Below are positions 44,116-56,200 of a stretch of DNA of 57,573 nt, piece after piece. Origin of the DNA: Mnemiopsis leidyi (taxonomy: Eukaryota; Ctenophora; Tentaculata; Lobata; Bolinopsidae); contig JH152724.1 of the NCBI GenBank assembly GCA_000226015.1, positions 32,064 through 89,636 on the forward strand, given 5' to 3'. The position numbers were made by a program, and so were the translations under genes. The first letter of the stretch is position 1. Each line of letters begins with the position of its first letter. Below the pieces are notes generated by a model, which did not search any database, had not been told where the DNA came from, and was given only the letters and a program-made list of their open reading frames with translations.

Positions 44116-44972
44116 NNNNNNNNNNNNNNNNNNNNNNNNNNNNNNNNNNNNNNNNNNNNNNNNNNNNNNNNNNNNNNNNNNNNNNNNNNNNNNNNNNNNN
44201 NNNNNNNNNNNNNNNNNNNNNNNNNNNNNNNNNNNNNNNNNNNNNNNNNNNNNNNNNNNNNNNNNNNNNNNNNNNNNNNNNNNNNNNNNNNNNNNNNNNN
44301 NNNNNNNNNNNNNNNNNNNNNNNNNNNNNNNNNNNNNNNNNNNNNNNNNNNNNNNNNNNNNNNNNNNNNNNNNNNNNNNNNNNNNNNNNNNNNNNNNNNN
44401 NNNNNNNNNNNNNNNNNNNNNNNNNNNNNNNNNNNNNNNNNNNNNNNNNNNNNNNNNNNNNNNNNNNNNNNNNNNNNNNNNNNNNNNNNNNNNNNNNNNN
44501 NNNNNNNNNNNNNNNNNNNNNNNNNNNNNNNNNNNNNNNNNNNNNNNNNNNNNNNNNNNNNNNNNNNNNNNNNNNNNNNNNNNNNNNNNNNNNNNNNNNN
44601 NNNNNNNNNNNNNNNNNNNNNNNNNNNNNNNNNNNNNNNNNNNNNNNNNNNNNNNNNNNNNNNNNNNNNNNNNNNNNNNNNNNNNNNNNNNNNNNNNNNN
44701 NNNNNNNNNNNNNNNNNNNNNNNNNNNNNNNNNNNNNNNNNNNNNNNNNNNNNNNNNNNNNNNNNNNNNNNNNNNNNNNNNNNNNNNNNNNNNNNNNNNN
44801 NNNNNNNNNNNNNNNNNNNNNNNNNNNNNNNNNNNNNNNNNNNNNNNNNNNNNNNNNNNNNNNNNNNNNNNNNNNNNNNNNNNNNNNNNNNNNNNNNNNN
44901 NNNNNNNNNNNNNNNNNNNNNNNNNNNNNNNNNNNNNNNNNNNNNNNNNNNNNNNNNNNNNNNNNNNNNNNN
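44116..44972. other. Assembly gap (N run)
   Basis: 857 undetermined bases. The right edge is a GA repeat (44973-44984), suggesting a long GA microsatellite in the gap. Confidence 1.
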
Positions 44973-44984
44973 GAGAGAGAGAGA

Positions 44985-46939
44985 ACTTTCACACAAAAGC
45001 AGTAGCAGGAAAAGAGGCCAAGTGAGGTCACGGTGCGGTGGAATTAGTAGGTACGAGAATTATAGTAATCTTCTGAAACATAATCTTAAATTTTACTTTC
45101 ATTTGGAACGGGTCGAGGGTAGACTGTCGCACTGCGGTAAAATAAATATTTGCACTGATGTTTTAAGGAACTCTTCATGAAGTCATTATTTAGACATTTA
45201 AACTCATATTTCCGGACGCTTGATTGCAAGATTATCCGCAGTTTTCTAAATTTGAAAAGTGTTGTAATGAAATCTTACTTGATACAAACCAAACAGACAG
45301 TCCAAACAGAACGAAAAAAATGACTGAGGGAAACTCTTGGTATGCATAATTCAACGCATATATTACGAGAAAGGAGTAGCATAATTTTTCTTGCCACTGA
45401 GTTTCCTGACTGATCGACATCTAGAACCAGCCCGTAACTTATTAAATCTCCGTTACTTTTGCAGTCCGTGTAGTTTAAATTGCTGCAATGTTTATGACAT
45501 GGCAGCCGTCTGTCGTATTATGTATAGGCATCTTTTAGAGCAATGAAGTAACATTGCTCTTACTTATAATGTTACTCTTATATCTGTCTTGATCTTGCAG
45601 GCATAGTCGTGGTTAGTCACAGTTTACCAACAATAGCCCGATGTTTCACAAATGTCTTTCAAATCGGTTATTTGCAAGCTAAATAAATAAGTGATGCACA
45701 GTGCTATAAATTACAGCATAAAAACTGACAAGCATTAGTGTAAAATGTAAAACCGAACCTGTACTTTTCTGCATGATGAGGTTTTGCTTTGCATCACTTG
45801 TGGTTCTGGTCTGGTAGCCAGGGAGAGACTCGGCCGAAATAGTCATACTGGGTGGAGTAAATGATTAAGTTATAGTTTCTACACTATCATGTCAAAGAAT
45901 GTATCACTGCTTCCAGCAATTTTATAAGTACCTATTTGGCCTCAAACACAGGCTAAGGCAGTGTCTGGTGCAATATAGTGAGATCTTTGTTGGCTTAGTT
46001 TCACTTTAAATTGAACTATATCCTTCTTTTAAATGAAATTTAAATGATAAATCATGTTAAACCCTATTTTGGCATTAACAAGTTGTTTCAGTCTCAGTCC
46101 AAGCTATTAGCAAATATGGTTCCTAACTGCTAGAAAATGGTAACAATTTAATAACTTTTCCTAATTAACGAGATAGTAATTGCTAATACCTACTTAACAT
46201 GTTAAACTTAACTGCCACCTTTCAATTGTTTCAAAACAAACATAAGTTTTCGGATGTTGAAATTGTTAATGACCTGTTTAATCACAATAGTAGTGGTGAA
46301 GAAAGGGGTTTTGTGAGAAGAGCTTAGAATTTCTCTGAGCCACGCCAAGTAAACTGTCACATAATGATAATGCTGTGCAGCTGTATCAGGCTTGTTCCCA
46401 TTGACAAAATTCTCAGCTCGATCCAACTTCTGTTAGAGCCACATTATTTAACAGTTTAAGAAAAGGTGGCTCTGGCATATTAGATCAACTTAGATCTGAG
46501 CACTGCTTGACAACAGCAGATTATTTGTGCTGAATTGGTGGCAGTGGAGACGAGCTGAATAGTACAAAAACTCTACAACATTGGATCTTGTGTCTAACAA
46601 GCCTTTTATGAGACTAAAATCTCTGGACACAAGTTTCACCTGTGTTATTTACTATGCTGGCTATCCTTTGACATCTCCTCACACCAACAACAACAACAAC
46701 AACAACAGCAACAACAACAAGAACAACAACATGGTTACATTTTTAACTTGTTTTTAGTCAGTATTCTATGGTCTATATATGTCATTGGGCAGTGTTTCCG
46801 TTAGCATATTGGCAGATGAAGAATAATAACCAAAACATCATCTCCAAATGGAATGTAGAAGAACGCATTCTTCGAAATCTTCATTCTGAATAGGACCGTT
46901 AAGTACCTATGTAAGCATCAAGTTAAACAAGTTTTCGAG
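44985..46939. other. Gene-free AT-rich stretch
   Basis: Only short open frames. A CAA-rich microsatellite lies at 46682-46732. Nothing else supported. Confidence 0.5.
46682..46732. repeat. (CAA)n microsatellite
   Basis: Imperfect CAA trinucleotide run with single AGC and AAG interruptions. Confidence 0.9.
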
Positions 46940-47282
46940 TTGTAACAAATTAGACACTGTTCTGCAAAATTTCACTAGGTATAACACCTATCATCTTCTG
47001 GATGAAAGTTCATTAGCAAGTAACAGACAAACAACATAATTCTCAGACAACTTTGATGTATAAAATATTCGACTTAATCTAAATTAACAATCTATAAATA
47101 CCAGTGATAACTAATTTTTATCAGTATTTATAATCTATCAGTTAAGGTAAGGTCTATCATTTTGTAGGTCAAGATTCGAGAAATATGTTTAGTTCCTGTC
47201 ACCTGCCAATAAACTTTCAGCAGGAAGATAACAGGTGTTATACCTATTGAAATATTGCAGAACAGTGTCTAATTTGTTACAA
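46940..47282. mobile_element. 343-bp element with long terminal inverted repeats
   Basis: Begins TTGTAACAAATTAGACACTG and ends with its inverse. The arms stay recognisable for about 80 bases (TTCTGCAA, GGTATAACACCT, ATCTTC, GAAAGTT blocks). The interior is AT-rich and non-coding. No clear target duplication: the bases outside are CGAG and AGAA. A partial relative lies at 7928-8000. Probably a foldback MITE. Confidence 0.75.
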
Positions 47283-47461
47283 AGAAAGATGCTTACATAC
47301 CTAGTAGTCCTATTGAGAACAAAGATCATCCAAACGTTCTTGGATAATTGGTATGACTAGCACGGAATCTGATATTTAACTGGCTGGTCTTTTAAAACCA
47401 GTATCATGCCAAAGGGAGACATCAGCTACGACAACAGTTATCCTAGTATTTCTAATTGTAT

Positions 47462-47690
47462 TTATTTGTATTTGTTACACCTGTACCCAGGCTTTTACAT
47501 GTACAGTTATACTGAAGGGGCTCCTGGAAGTTTCCAAATCTTTTAACGGTGACTCTCCTCATTTCACCCACAATCGCAGTTTCTCGGTCATTCGGCTGAG
47601 TCGACCGAAGAAGATTGCCTGAACAAAGGCCCTTAGCGCACTCCTCTGGGGTTGACAGATCCGGGAATACAAATTGTTAGAACATTTTAT
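47462..47690 (-). repeat. Interspersed repeat shared with 10055-10262 (inverted)
   Basis: Reverse complement shares ordered blocks with 10055-10262, e.g. GCAATCTTCTTCGG and GACTCAGCCGAATGAC. Lies next to the foldback element at 46940, as its relative lies between MITE nests at the other locus. Confidence 0.7.
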
Positions 47691-48369
47691 GTTAAGTTTG
47701 TCCAACCTGCAGTGAATACTACTTCTGACTCGAGTAGATCACAATTTTAAATATCATTATGCAAGAAAATTTTAAAATAGCCTCAAAAGGAAGGTAGTTT
47801 TGCAGAAGTAAAGAGAGCTTTCAATTTTGACGGCATGCTAATTTTTAAGGACAATTGATAAGACAAGGGCTAAGTCACCAGAAGCATCTTCCATTGGCAT
47901 AAAATTGTATAGGCATACATCTGCAGGCTGCAAAAGTCCCAAAATTGGCCTTCCCTGGGTGCCTGAACCGCTTCTAAGTTTGAATGCCAAGATATTTCAG
48001 AATAAGAATAAGTGCCAACAAACAATGGTAAATAGAATTTTTTAAGTCAACGCTTTGATCTCAAGTGATGAGCTAGAATACTTAGCAAAAATGAACTACA
48101 CGATCGCCTTAAACGATAAATAGCAAAACTAGCCAGACAGATAACCGTACTCAACAGAGATTTTCTTGCGATGAAATAATTTAGCGCTCGATTTGTTGAG
48201 TGCGTGTTCAATATTTCAATCCCATCAGGTTACGAACTGCGCGGGGTGCAATTTTTTTTGTTTCAAAGAAATAATGTCAGGTCAAAGAAATAATTATTAT
48301 ATTATATTATTTTCGAGGTGTTATTTATACCCGACTCGTGCGGCTCGCAGCTTTGCTGCTCGTTTCGTT

Positions 48370-48435
48370 TTGTCGAGACTAGATGTTACCCGACCCGCGC
48401 GCGGCTCGCAGTTTTCTATCATCTGATCTCGTCAA
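48370..48435. mobile_element. Micro-MITE copy 5 (8-bp TSD), nested
   Basis: 66-bp element between exact duplications GTTTCGTT (48362-48369 and 48436-48443). The target is itself family sequence: the flanks, CGACTCGTGCGGCTCGCAG on the left and a GTAGACGGAC block on the right, are the two halves of an older copy. So this is an element inserted in a relative. Confidence 0.85.
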
Positions 48436-48668
48436 GTTTCGTTAGGAAGGTAGACGGACGTGCTTTTGCTAAGCCAACACAGCACTGTGACTTTGGACTC
48501 ACGCTGCGCGTCCGTCCTAATTTCGCGCTATAAAGCTTAAGCACAGGGATATGCGTGTTTAGCCAAATATGATCTCGTCAAAGAAGTTATACGAAATTGT
48601 AGGGGTTGGTAGACATATATAGATACGAGTTTTAGTTTGATGTTGAAGAAGCATCCGACCCTCATTCG

Positions 48669-48798
48669 TCCGACCCTCATTCGAAGCGGGAATAAAATGA
48701 CAGGAGGGTGCGCGCTGTCCATGTCGTACAACAACATCTTTTTACAGCAGCGCGCACCCTCCCGTCATTTTATTCGCTCATTCGAGTGAGGGTCGGAC
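48669..48798. repeat. Long hairpin of a second MITE family
   Basis: Arm TCCGACCCTCATTCGAAGCG through AGGGTGCGCGCTG (48669-48717) faces its inverse at about 48748-48798, separated by about 30 bases. A further partial TCCGACCCTCATTCG directly precedes it. Single arms of the same family occur at 8548-8611, 9276-9332, 49350-49380 and 49587-49637. Confidence 0.8.
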
Positions 48799-48966
48799 AA
48801 AGTGAAACAACAATTGCATTGCGGTTGCACTGCTACGCGATGCGCGCAAAAGCAAAAAGGGCATCCTCGACAACGTGTTGTTTGACGTTTGTTGAATTGC
48901 TCTAAGCAGAGTGCTTTTTCAGTCGTAAGCACCTGGTTAATTGATGAATCGCCAGATTGCAAATGT

Positions 48967-49060
48967 TTGTCGAGATGTTACCCGACCCGCGCGCGCGGGC
49001 TCGCAGTTTTCTGCTCTCCTCGCGTTTCGTTAGAACGTTAGACGGATATCATCTCGTCAA
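48967..49060. mobile_element. Micro-MITE copy 6 (8-bp TSD)
   Basis: 94-bp element, TTGTCGAGATG to CATCTCGTCAA, between exact duplications GCAAATGT (48959-48966 and 49061-49068). Nearly the same sequence as copy 3 (9129-9217), 40 kb away, so the family has moved fairly recently. Confidence 0.85.
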
Positions 49061-49491
49061 GCAAATGTGAGCGAGCTTGCAACAAGTTTGTAAGTTGATA
49101 ATATAACCTATACTGTATACTGTCGCGTCGCGGCCATCACGCGCTCTCACGCATTTCTAGACGCGCATTTTTTGACGCGCATCGCCCGTTAAGCGACAAG
49201 TCCGAGGCCGAATTCGGAGCCGCGCGCGCACACACATTTGGGTTGTTTGGATTTGTACAAACATATGTGATATGGGTTTGTCAAGGTGTTACTTGACTCG
49301 CGCGCGGCTCGCAGCTTGCTGCTCTCCTGGCGAGACGTTTCGTTTCGTTAAAAATGACGGGAGGGTCGCGCTGCTGTACAAGTGAGCAAATTGATCATGT
49401 TAACGATTACAGATTAGGCCTTGAACATGAAATTGGATACCCCTCATGCCGTTGGGGCTGTGCGTTTCTGAACCATGGAAGTTAGCTAGCC

Positions 49492-49637
49492 TTGTCTTGA
49501 CGAGATTATATCCGTCTACCGTTTACAGCTTTAGCTGCGTGAGTCGGGTATCACCGCGACAAGCCTTGTCTGACTTTGTCATTTGTGCGATCCTCATTCG
49601 AAGCGAAAATGTCAGGAGAGTGCGCGCTGCCGTACAA
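49492..49637. mobile_element. Outer MITE of second family, interrupted by micro-MITE
   Basis: Exact duplication AGCTAGCC at 49484-49491 and 49638-49645 encloses an element with TTGTC and GTACAA ends that contains the CCTCATTCGAAGCG block and the GTGCGCGCTGCCG block. It holds micro-MITE copy 7 plus that copy's own 8-bp duplication. The outer element therefore also makes 8-bp duplications. Confidence 0.75.
49497..49562. mobile_element. Micro-MITE copy 7 (8-bp TSD), nested
   Basis: 66-bp element TTGACGAGATT to CACCGCGACAA between exact duplications GCCTTGTC (49489-49496 and 49563-49570), five bases inside the outer element at 49492-49637. Confidence 0.85.
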
Positions 49638-49667
49638 AGCTAGCCCCTCATTCGAAACGAATACATA

Positions 49668-49912
49668 CTTTACTTTGGGCGATCCTCGATCGAAAACTTC
49701 TCCACGATTTTTCTCCAAACTCTATGATCGAGCATCACACCCCAAAGGTCATCAATCTCTACACCAGCATCTCTTGCAACTGTGTCTAAGAATGTTAGTG
49801 GCCTACGACCACGCCCCGTTTGGGGTATGCGCCAAGGCAACACAGAGGAGATGATCTGGTCATGTGCCCTTCTGCAGAGACCGGCGCAACGTGCTTGGCG
49901 TTGAGCAAGCAA
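49668..49912 (-). mobile_element. LINE C-terminal fragment
   Basis: Minus-strand open frame of 80 residues with the typical end of a non-LTR element ORF2: a basic start, a TGRGRRPLTFLDTVARDAG block and a W-x-x-x-x-L-D-H-R-V-W-R-K segment. Different in sequence from the LINE at 20931 and 55496, so a second LINE family. It lies just downstream of the MITE nest. Confidence 0.75.
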
Positions 49913-50161
49913 GAGCCATGAGCAACTATGTACTAGGAAAACGACGAATTGTATAAGTAAAGAGTAATAAAAATAAACTGAGCTACAAAATGAACAGCAA
50001 AACTAAAATATCACGCGTATATAATTTAATCATTTCATGCTTATATGTTATAGTTCTTGGTCATGAAGTTCGACTGGGGTATCGTCATGCGATCACGTAA
50101 TCATTAACAAGATCATTAAAAATGCATATGTTTCTTAAACCAAACTTGAATCATAATCATA

Positions 50162-50167
50162 TTTATT
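50162..50167 (-). terminator. Polyadenylation signal of STT3A
   Basis: TTTATT on the plus strand is AATAAA on the minus strand, about 50 bases after the STT3A stop codon at 50218-50220. Confidence 0.55.
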
Positions 50168-50217
50168 ATAACAACAACAAGCGAGGTGGATACACTTACA
50201 GACATAACTTTAACTGT

Positions 50218-53200
50218 CTACTTGTTTCCACGATTATCAAGATCTTTAACCTTGTAAATCCTCACAATCCAGTGCTCGGAAGTGAAGGCCTCTTCCAGGA
50301 CGTCCAGCTCGAAGTCCTTGTTGCCGATCTCCTGGTTTCTGACTCGGTCCCAGCCGGTCGGTTTCCCTTGCTCTGTCATCACCTCCCCAAACCTGGAATT
50401 CGAAGTATCAGCAAATTTGTCGATCGCGATGTTTGGGTAGACTTGGTAGCAACTTAAGTTTTGCTAAACTTATTCTTATAACAAAGTAATTCGCTTGAAT
50501 AGTTGTGGTTCCAGTCCTATAATGTTAGAGTCACAGTTTACAACTTTCCGTAATTTGTAACTAAACAAATCAACAAATACCTACTTGAGTACTTACAAAT
50601 AAGATATACTTCAGCACACACAAATAGAAGCAAAAGCTCTGACTTATAAGGAGCAAATCTTGACTAAGGATAAAGAATTGGATACCTTTACTTGGAATTG
50701 TAGATATCATACATAGTTTCAATACAACCAAGCTAGAAAGTTCTACCTGTAGTAACACATCTTGTACATGAGAGAGTTGTGCATGGCGGAGGAGGCGTCC
50801 TTGTCTACTTTGTACTCCCCTGAACTCGAGTAGTAGTCTCCCTCTTTTATGTGGGCCCCTGTAAGTATTACCACATTTACCACAACGGTCACAATTCAAA
50901 CAACAAGTAGAAGTTTTATGTGGGCCCCTGTAAGTATTACCACATTTACCACAACGGTCACAGTTCAAACAACAAGCAGAAGTTTTATGTGGGCCCCTGT
51001 AAGTATTACCACATTTACCACAACGGTCACAGTTCAAACAACAAGCAGATTGCAGAAGTTTTATATGGGCCCCTGTAAGTATTACCTCATTTACCACAAC
51101 GGTCACAGTTCAAACAACAAGCAGAAGGTTAGATATTGAGGAAAAACCGCAATTTAATGATTTAACTAAATGAAAGTTTTCTTTAAATTCGTTATAATTG
51201 GGTTACATTTAAGTAATAACGTACAGGATTACCGCAATTGCAAAAGGACAGATCGATTTAACTTAGTTTTTAATTTCAACCCAATTAACAGTTTTTACCT
51301 TCAGGAGTACTGCCACCGATCCTGATCATCCAAAGGAACTTGTTGATATCGTCAGAGCTGTATCCGGACATTCCACCGAATATGACAAGGACGTAGTCAA
51401 CATCCAGCTCCTGAGAAATACATTTTAGGTCATGTGACTTGCTGTTGCCATGGTTACGACATGTCACGCGACTGTTTAGAAAACATGTCACGCGACTGTT
51501 TAGAAAACCTAAGTATGCTGTTAAGTAGGTTTGATAAATGTAGATTTCAATTTTTTACAAGTACTTGTCTTTTTATAACCTGTGATTGTGATTAAATCTC
51601 TGTATACGAAAGCTAAAATCGCGTGTCATTATTTGCTTCAAATTTCAATTTTAAACTTGTGCAATTATTTAGATATTTTGAGTGATTATGTGTGATGATG
51701 CTGGCATCATTATTTATTATTTATTATTTATTTATTTATTTATAATTAAATAAATAAAAACATTCATGATTATAAATGAAAAGAGGATAGAAGAATTGGA
51801 ATGTAAAACAAATTTATTTCAATTCAAAACTATGGTTTTGTGTATGACCTAACCTATTATAAAGCAGCAACTCAAACTTAACATTGATTCCGCACAGCAA
51901 GTTCCACGAGAACTAAGCAAGACTCGAGACATAAATAATACATCAAGACATCAAAAAAAAACAAGAAAACACCAAGAACTCTACAAGAACACAACAACAA
52001 CACAACAAAGACACAAAAAAAACACAACAAGAACACAACAAGAAAACAACAAGAGCACAACAAGAACACAACTAAGACACAACAAAAACACGACAAGAAC
52101 ACAACAAGAGCATAACAAGAACACAACAAAGACACAACAAAAACACAACAAGAACACAACAAGAACACAACAAAAACACAACAAAAACACGACAAGAACA
52201 GAACAAGAATTCAACAAGAACAGAACAAGAACAGAAAAAGATCAGAACAAGAGCACAACAAGAGCACAACAAGAGCACAGCAAGAGCACAACAAGAGCAC
52301 AAAAAGAACACAACAAAGACACAACAAGAACACAACAAGAACACAACAAGAAAACAATAAGGACACAACAAGAACAGAGCAAGAACACAACAAGAACACA
52401 GTAAGAACACAACAAGAACACAACAAAAACACGGCAAGAACAGAACAAGAATACAACAAGAACAGAACAAGAGCAAAACGAGAGAATAGCAAAAACACAA
52501 CAAGAGCACAACAAGAGCACAACAAGAACACAAAGAGACATCACAAAAACCCCGCAACCCATTACTGCAAGGCAACAACAACACCGAAAATAAAATAGAA
52601 ACTAGAAAAACAAGAACTATTAACACAACCAACGTGACTACATCAGATTGTATAGAATCATCTGTAAAAATTTTGTCTATCCTAAAAAGCCGATGAAAGC
52701 GGGCGATTAAAATGCTGAAGTATTTCTTCTTGACGTTCCCTCTTTAAGAAATGATTTAGTAGCTTCCTGTTTTTCTCTCTTTTCTGGCATCTTCACGTTT
52801 ACATCTCTGTTTTTATATGCCGTAAAGTTGTCTTCCTGGAAAGCCGATTGCGTTCAGATGCCAAACGCACTCTGTCGATAGCCTTGCTGGTGACCAGACA
52901 GAACGGCAGTACACAGGAGTAAAAGTGAGAGCAGAGACTGAGGGTGAAATCGAGCAGCAGCAAGTAGGGCGGCCCCAACTCCATGATCAGCTTAGGCTCC
53001 ACAAACAAGACCACCTTGGTAACCAGAGACGGAACATGGCAGACAAAGTAGGCGAAACTGGAGAGTGACGTCACGAAGAGGGCCTCTCTTTTGATGTCTC
53101 TGATAGAGAGACTGACTGCTGAATTCCTGAAGTAGCGGTAGAGGACGAAGCAGGTGAGAGCAAGAAAGAGGTTCACAGAGAGAATGATAATGATCAGCAC

Positions 53201-56200
53201 AGGGACAAAAACCTGGAAAATGTCCTCCGCCACAAAAAGAGTGCACCCGAAAAAGCGGGGCGGACCCTCGTACTGAAAGATAAATACTTTTGTTTTGATC
53301 AGGATGACTGCCAGTAAAATTGACATAATCATAATCCCACTAATAGTTTTCAGAACAGTATTCCGACTTATGAACCTCTTAAACTGCCTTGGTTTCAGGA
53401 CTGCAGCGATCCTTAGAAGACAAACTACTGACAGGATCAAGGACAACCCGAAAAATATGATGATTCGGCCTGCCCCTAAAATCTCACAACCAACATTGGA
53501 AATGGCCTTCCAAACCAAAACACCTTCGACAAAAGCACCGAGCAGATCGAATATACAGATGACATGGATAACCCCAAAGAGCATAAACATCGGCTGATTA
53601 TTCTTGGAGAGCTCTATGAAAGATAGGAGAGTGCGGAGGTTTATCGGCATGAAGGCCGGAGCAAGAGAAAACATGACAGGTGACATCATGATAGTCAAGA
53701 TGAGAGAAAACTTTTCCTCTGAAAGAGAACCCAAGTTTGCCGGATTGCTGAATCCGGTGATGCTGGTGCCAGATATCCAGAATGGGTTCTTGGAAACGGT
53801 AGGAAGATTTTGTAATACCCCGGCCGACTGTTTACCTACCGGAACTTTTGCAAATGCTGGTGGATCGTTTGTAGTTTGTCGTGGACATTTTGTAGCCTCA
53901 GGTGGATTGTTATCAGCTACTTGCAAAATTTCCCCTTCCTCCTTATCTAATTTAACATAGGGGATAAGATCATGATCACCCTGGCCCTCTCTAAACATTT
54001 CTTGCAAATTTAAAGATTTTACAGAAACATCTCTTATTGATGATTCCGTAGGTGTTATTGGCACCTGAGGGAGATCTATTAGTTTAGCTCTGGTAACACG
54101 TGTTTTTTCTGGCGGGGCAGCTATATGTTCTTCAAAAGGATATATTACATTTATTTTGTCGTCTCTGTCGGCTTCTTCAGATGTATTCTGAGTTTGACTA
54201 GGAACGAATGAAGTAAGCTGGACGAAAAAGTATATTCTTAACCCCATATCAGGACTCAGCACCATTTTCGGCTTATTAGGGCAGAATTAGTGGTTTAATA
54301 AGATACAAAATCTCTAATCATAAGATTTGACGTTAATTCATTATAAGGAATCATTTGAATCTACAGAAATAAATCATTTAATTGAAAATAAATTTTCCAT
54401 CCCTGCGTTTTTGCCAAAGAAAAAGCAAAAGGAGAAGTTTAAAGTGGTGGCTGCGGAATTCGGAAAAGGAGGGAGTATGGGTTCGCCTTATGTCTTATTA
54501 AAAAATAAATTAAAAACTAGTTTCATTTCTGAAAATAATAACGTTTAAGTCAGTCAGTTCCACCCTTGTTTGAAGATCCATGAAAAAGTGGTGCATGGTT
54601 AATGGTAAAGGTTAACGATCAACTGGGTATATTCGACTGTATTCGAGAAGAAACTACAAATCATGAGGGCAAGGCTATCTCAATGCTTGACTCAATGTCG
54701 CATCGTGGAGAAGAACGCAGGACAAAGACATAAAGAATCAACACTAAGGCTCGACTAATGTCACCTTTCTCACCAACCAGAGATGGAGAGATACCAAAAT
54801 CTTCGGCAGCTGAAAGTATCATAGGAATCCGGTACAGAGGGTAGGACATGTCTTACGTAAAATTTAAATCTGGAGAAAACCTTCCGAGGTTTTTCAATCG
54901 TTACTAGAGGGGATAAACATATTAATGTACAGAACGTGGTTGTGTGGTTCTTTGGAGCTCAGAGAATGGTGTACAGGGGCAGGTAGAACCGTTGAAGTGC
55001 GACTTTATCATGTACAGCCAAGCAGTAGTAGCAATGTGCGATGAGAACAACATTTTGGAGCTTTTCATAAGGCTTATAGAAATCCTATCTAATTTAAACT
55101 AATGCAGAGTTCATCTTCATTAAAGTATAATACCCAGACGTGATTTCCTATTTTCCTACGATATAAATGAGCTAGATTTCGGCGAAAAAATCTTTTCAGA
55201 GATATTGACAACCATAATGTATAGCCATATCTAGGTGAGAAAAAGAGAGAATCTTATATCGTAGACTCGAGAAGATATGAAGCAATCACTGCTTGCAGCA
55301 AATAAAACATAAGCCCATAGAGGTGCAATCAATCAACATTAAGTAACAATCGATATGGGGCGACAACAAAAGAACTATGGATAAAATTTAGATATATCAT
55401 CGACGAACTCCATAAAAGTTACATATCGAAGTATGTGGGGTTTGATATTCAACATCTCATCCAAACAAAAGGTCATGTCAAATTTTAATAAAAAATCTGT
55501 CTGTTATCTGTTAAAGTCTCAAAATTTCGTTTGAAATTGTTAGTACATTTTGAGAGGCCAAGAGGACTCACCAGTCACCAGCATATTTTTCCATGTTATT
55601 TGCTATGAACGCTGATAGTTATATGAATGTAGGAGAGGAGACCTTATATTATTGCAGTAGATGTAATAAGGAATGACTTGACTAGTAGAAATTTCAAAAT
55701 AATACTAGAAAATGTGACTAATTTCGACATTGTCAAATACGTCAAAAAATTGGCTCTAAATACGGCGTTTGCGATCATTCTTTAAAATACGTACGAATAC
55801 GTGAAGTTTCTCATCATTTAGAACCAAAGAAATTAAGATTTTAATTTTTGTCGTTCTAAATGTCTGGAAAATCGGAATAAGTGAAATTTCGGCGACAAAT
55901 AAGTTTGCGTATGCATACGTTTGCCTGCTACGCTACGTATCTAACAGCATTGAATTTCAACAACTTTAGATTTTAAGATTTAGATTGAGAGGAGTGAGAG
56001 AAGCTAAAGGATGGATGATTTTTCGTCATTTTTAGGTTGTGTTGTAATATCTATACAGAGATATTTAGTATAAAGAGATATTTTGTACTTTACAGATTTT
56101 ATTTTAAAGGATTTTCTACTACTACTCCACTATCCATTAGCTAACAAACACATGTGCTATCTGTTCTAAGATGTATTTCACAGGCAATGCAACACATAAC

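Noticed and set aside
44004..45180. Open frames of more than 300 codons across 44-45 kb
   Set aside because: Consist almost wholly of undetermined bases.
51878..52632. Four overlapping minus-strand open frames with Cys/Val/Leu-rich translations
   Set aside because: They are translations of the AACAAGAACAC-type low-complexity array in all three frames; no start context, no unique sequence.
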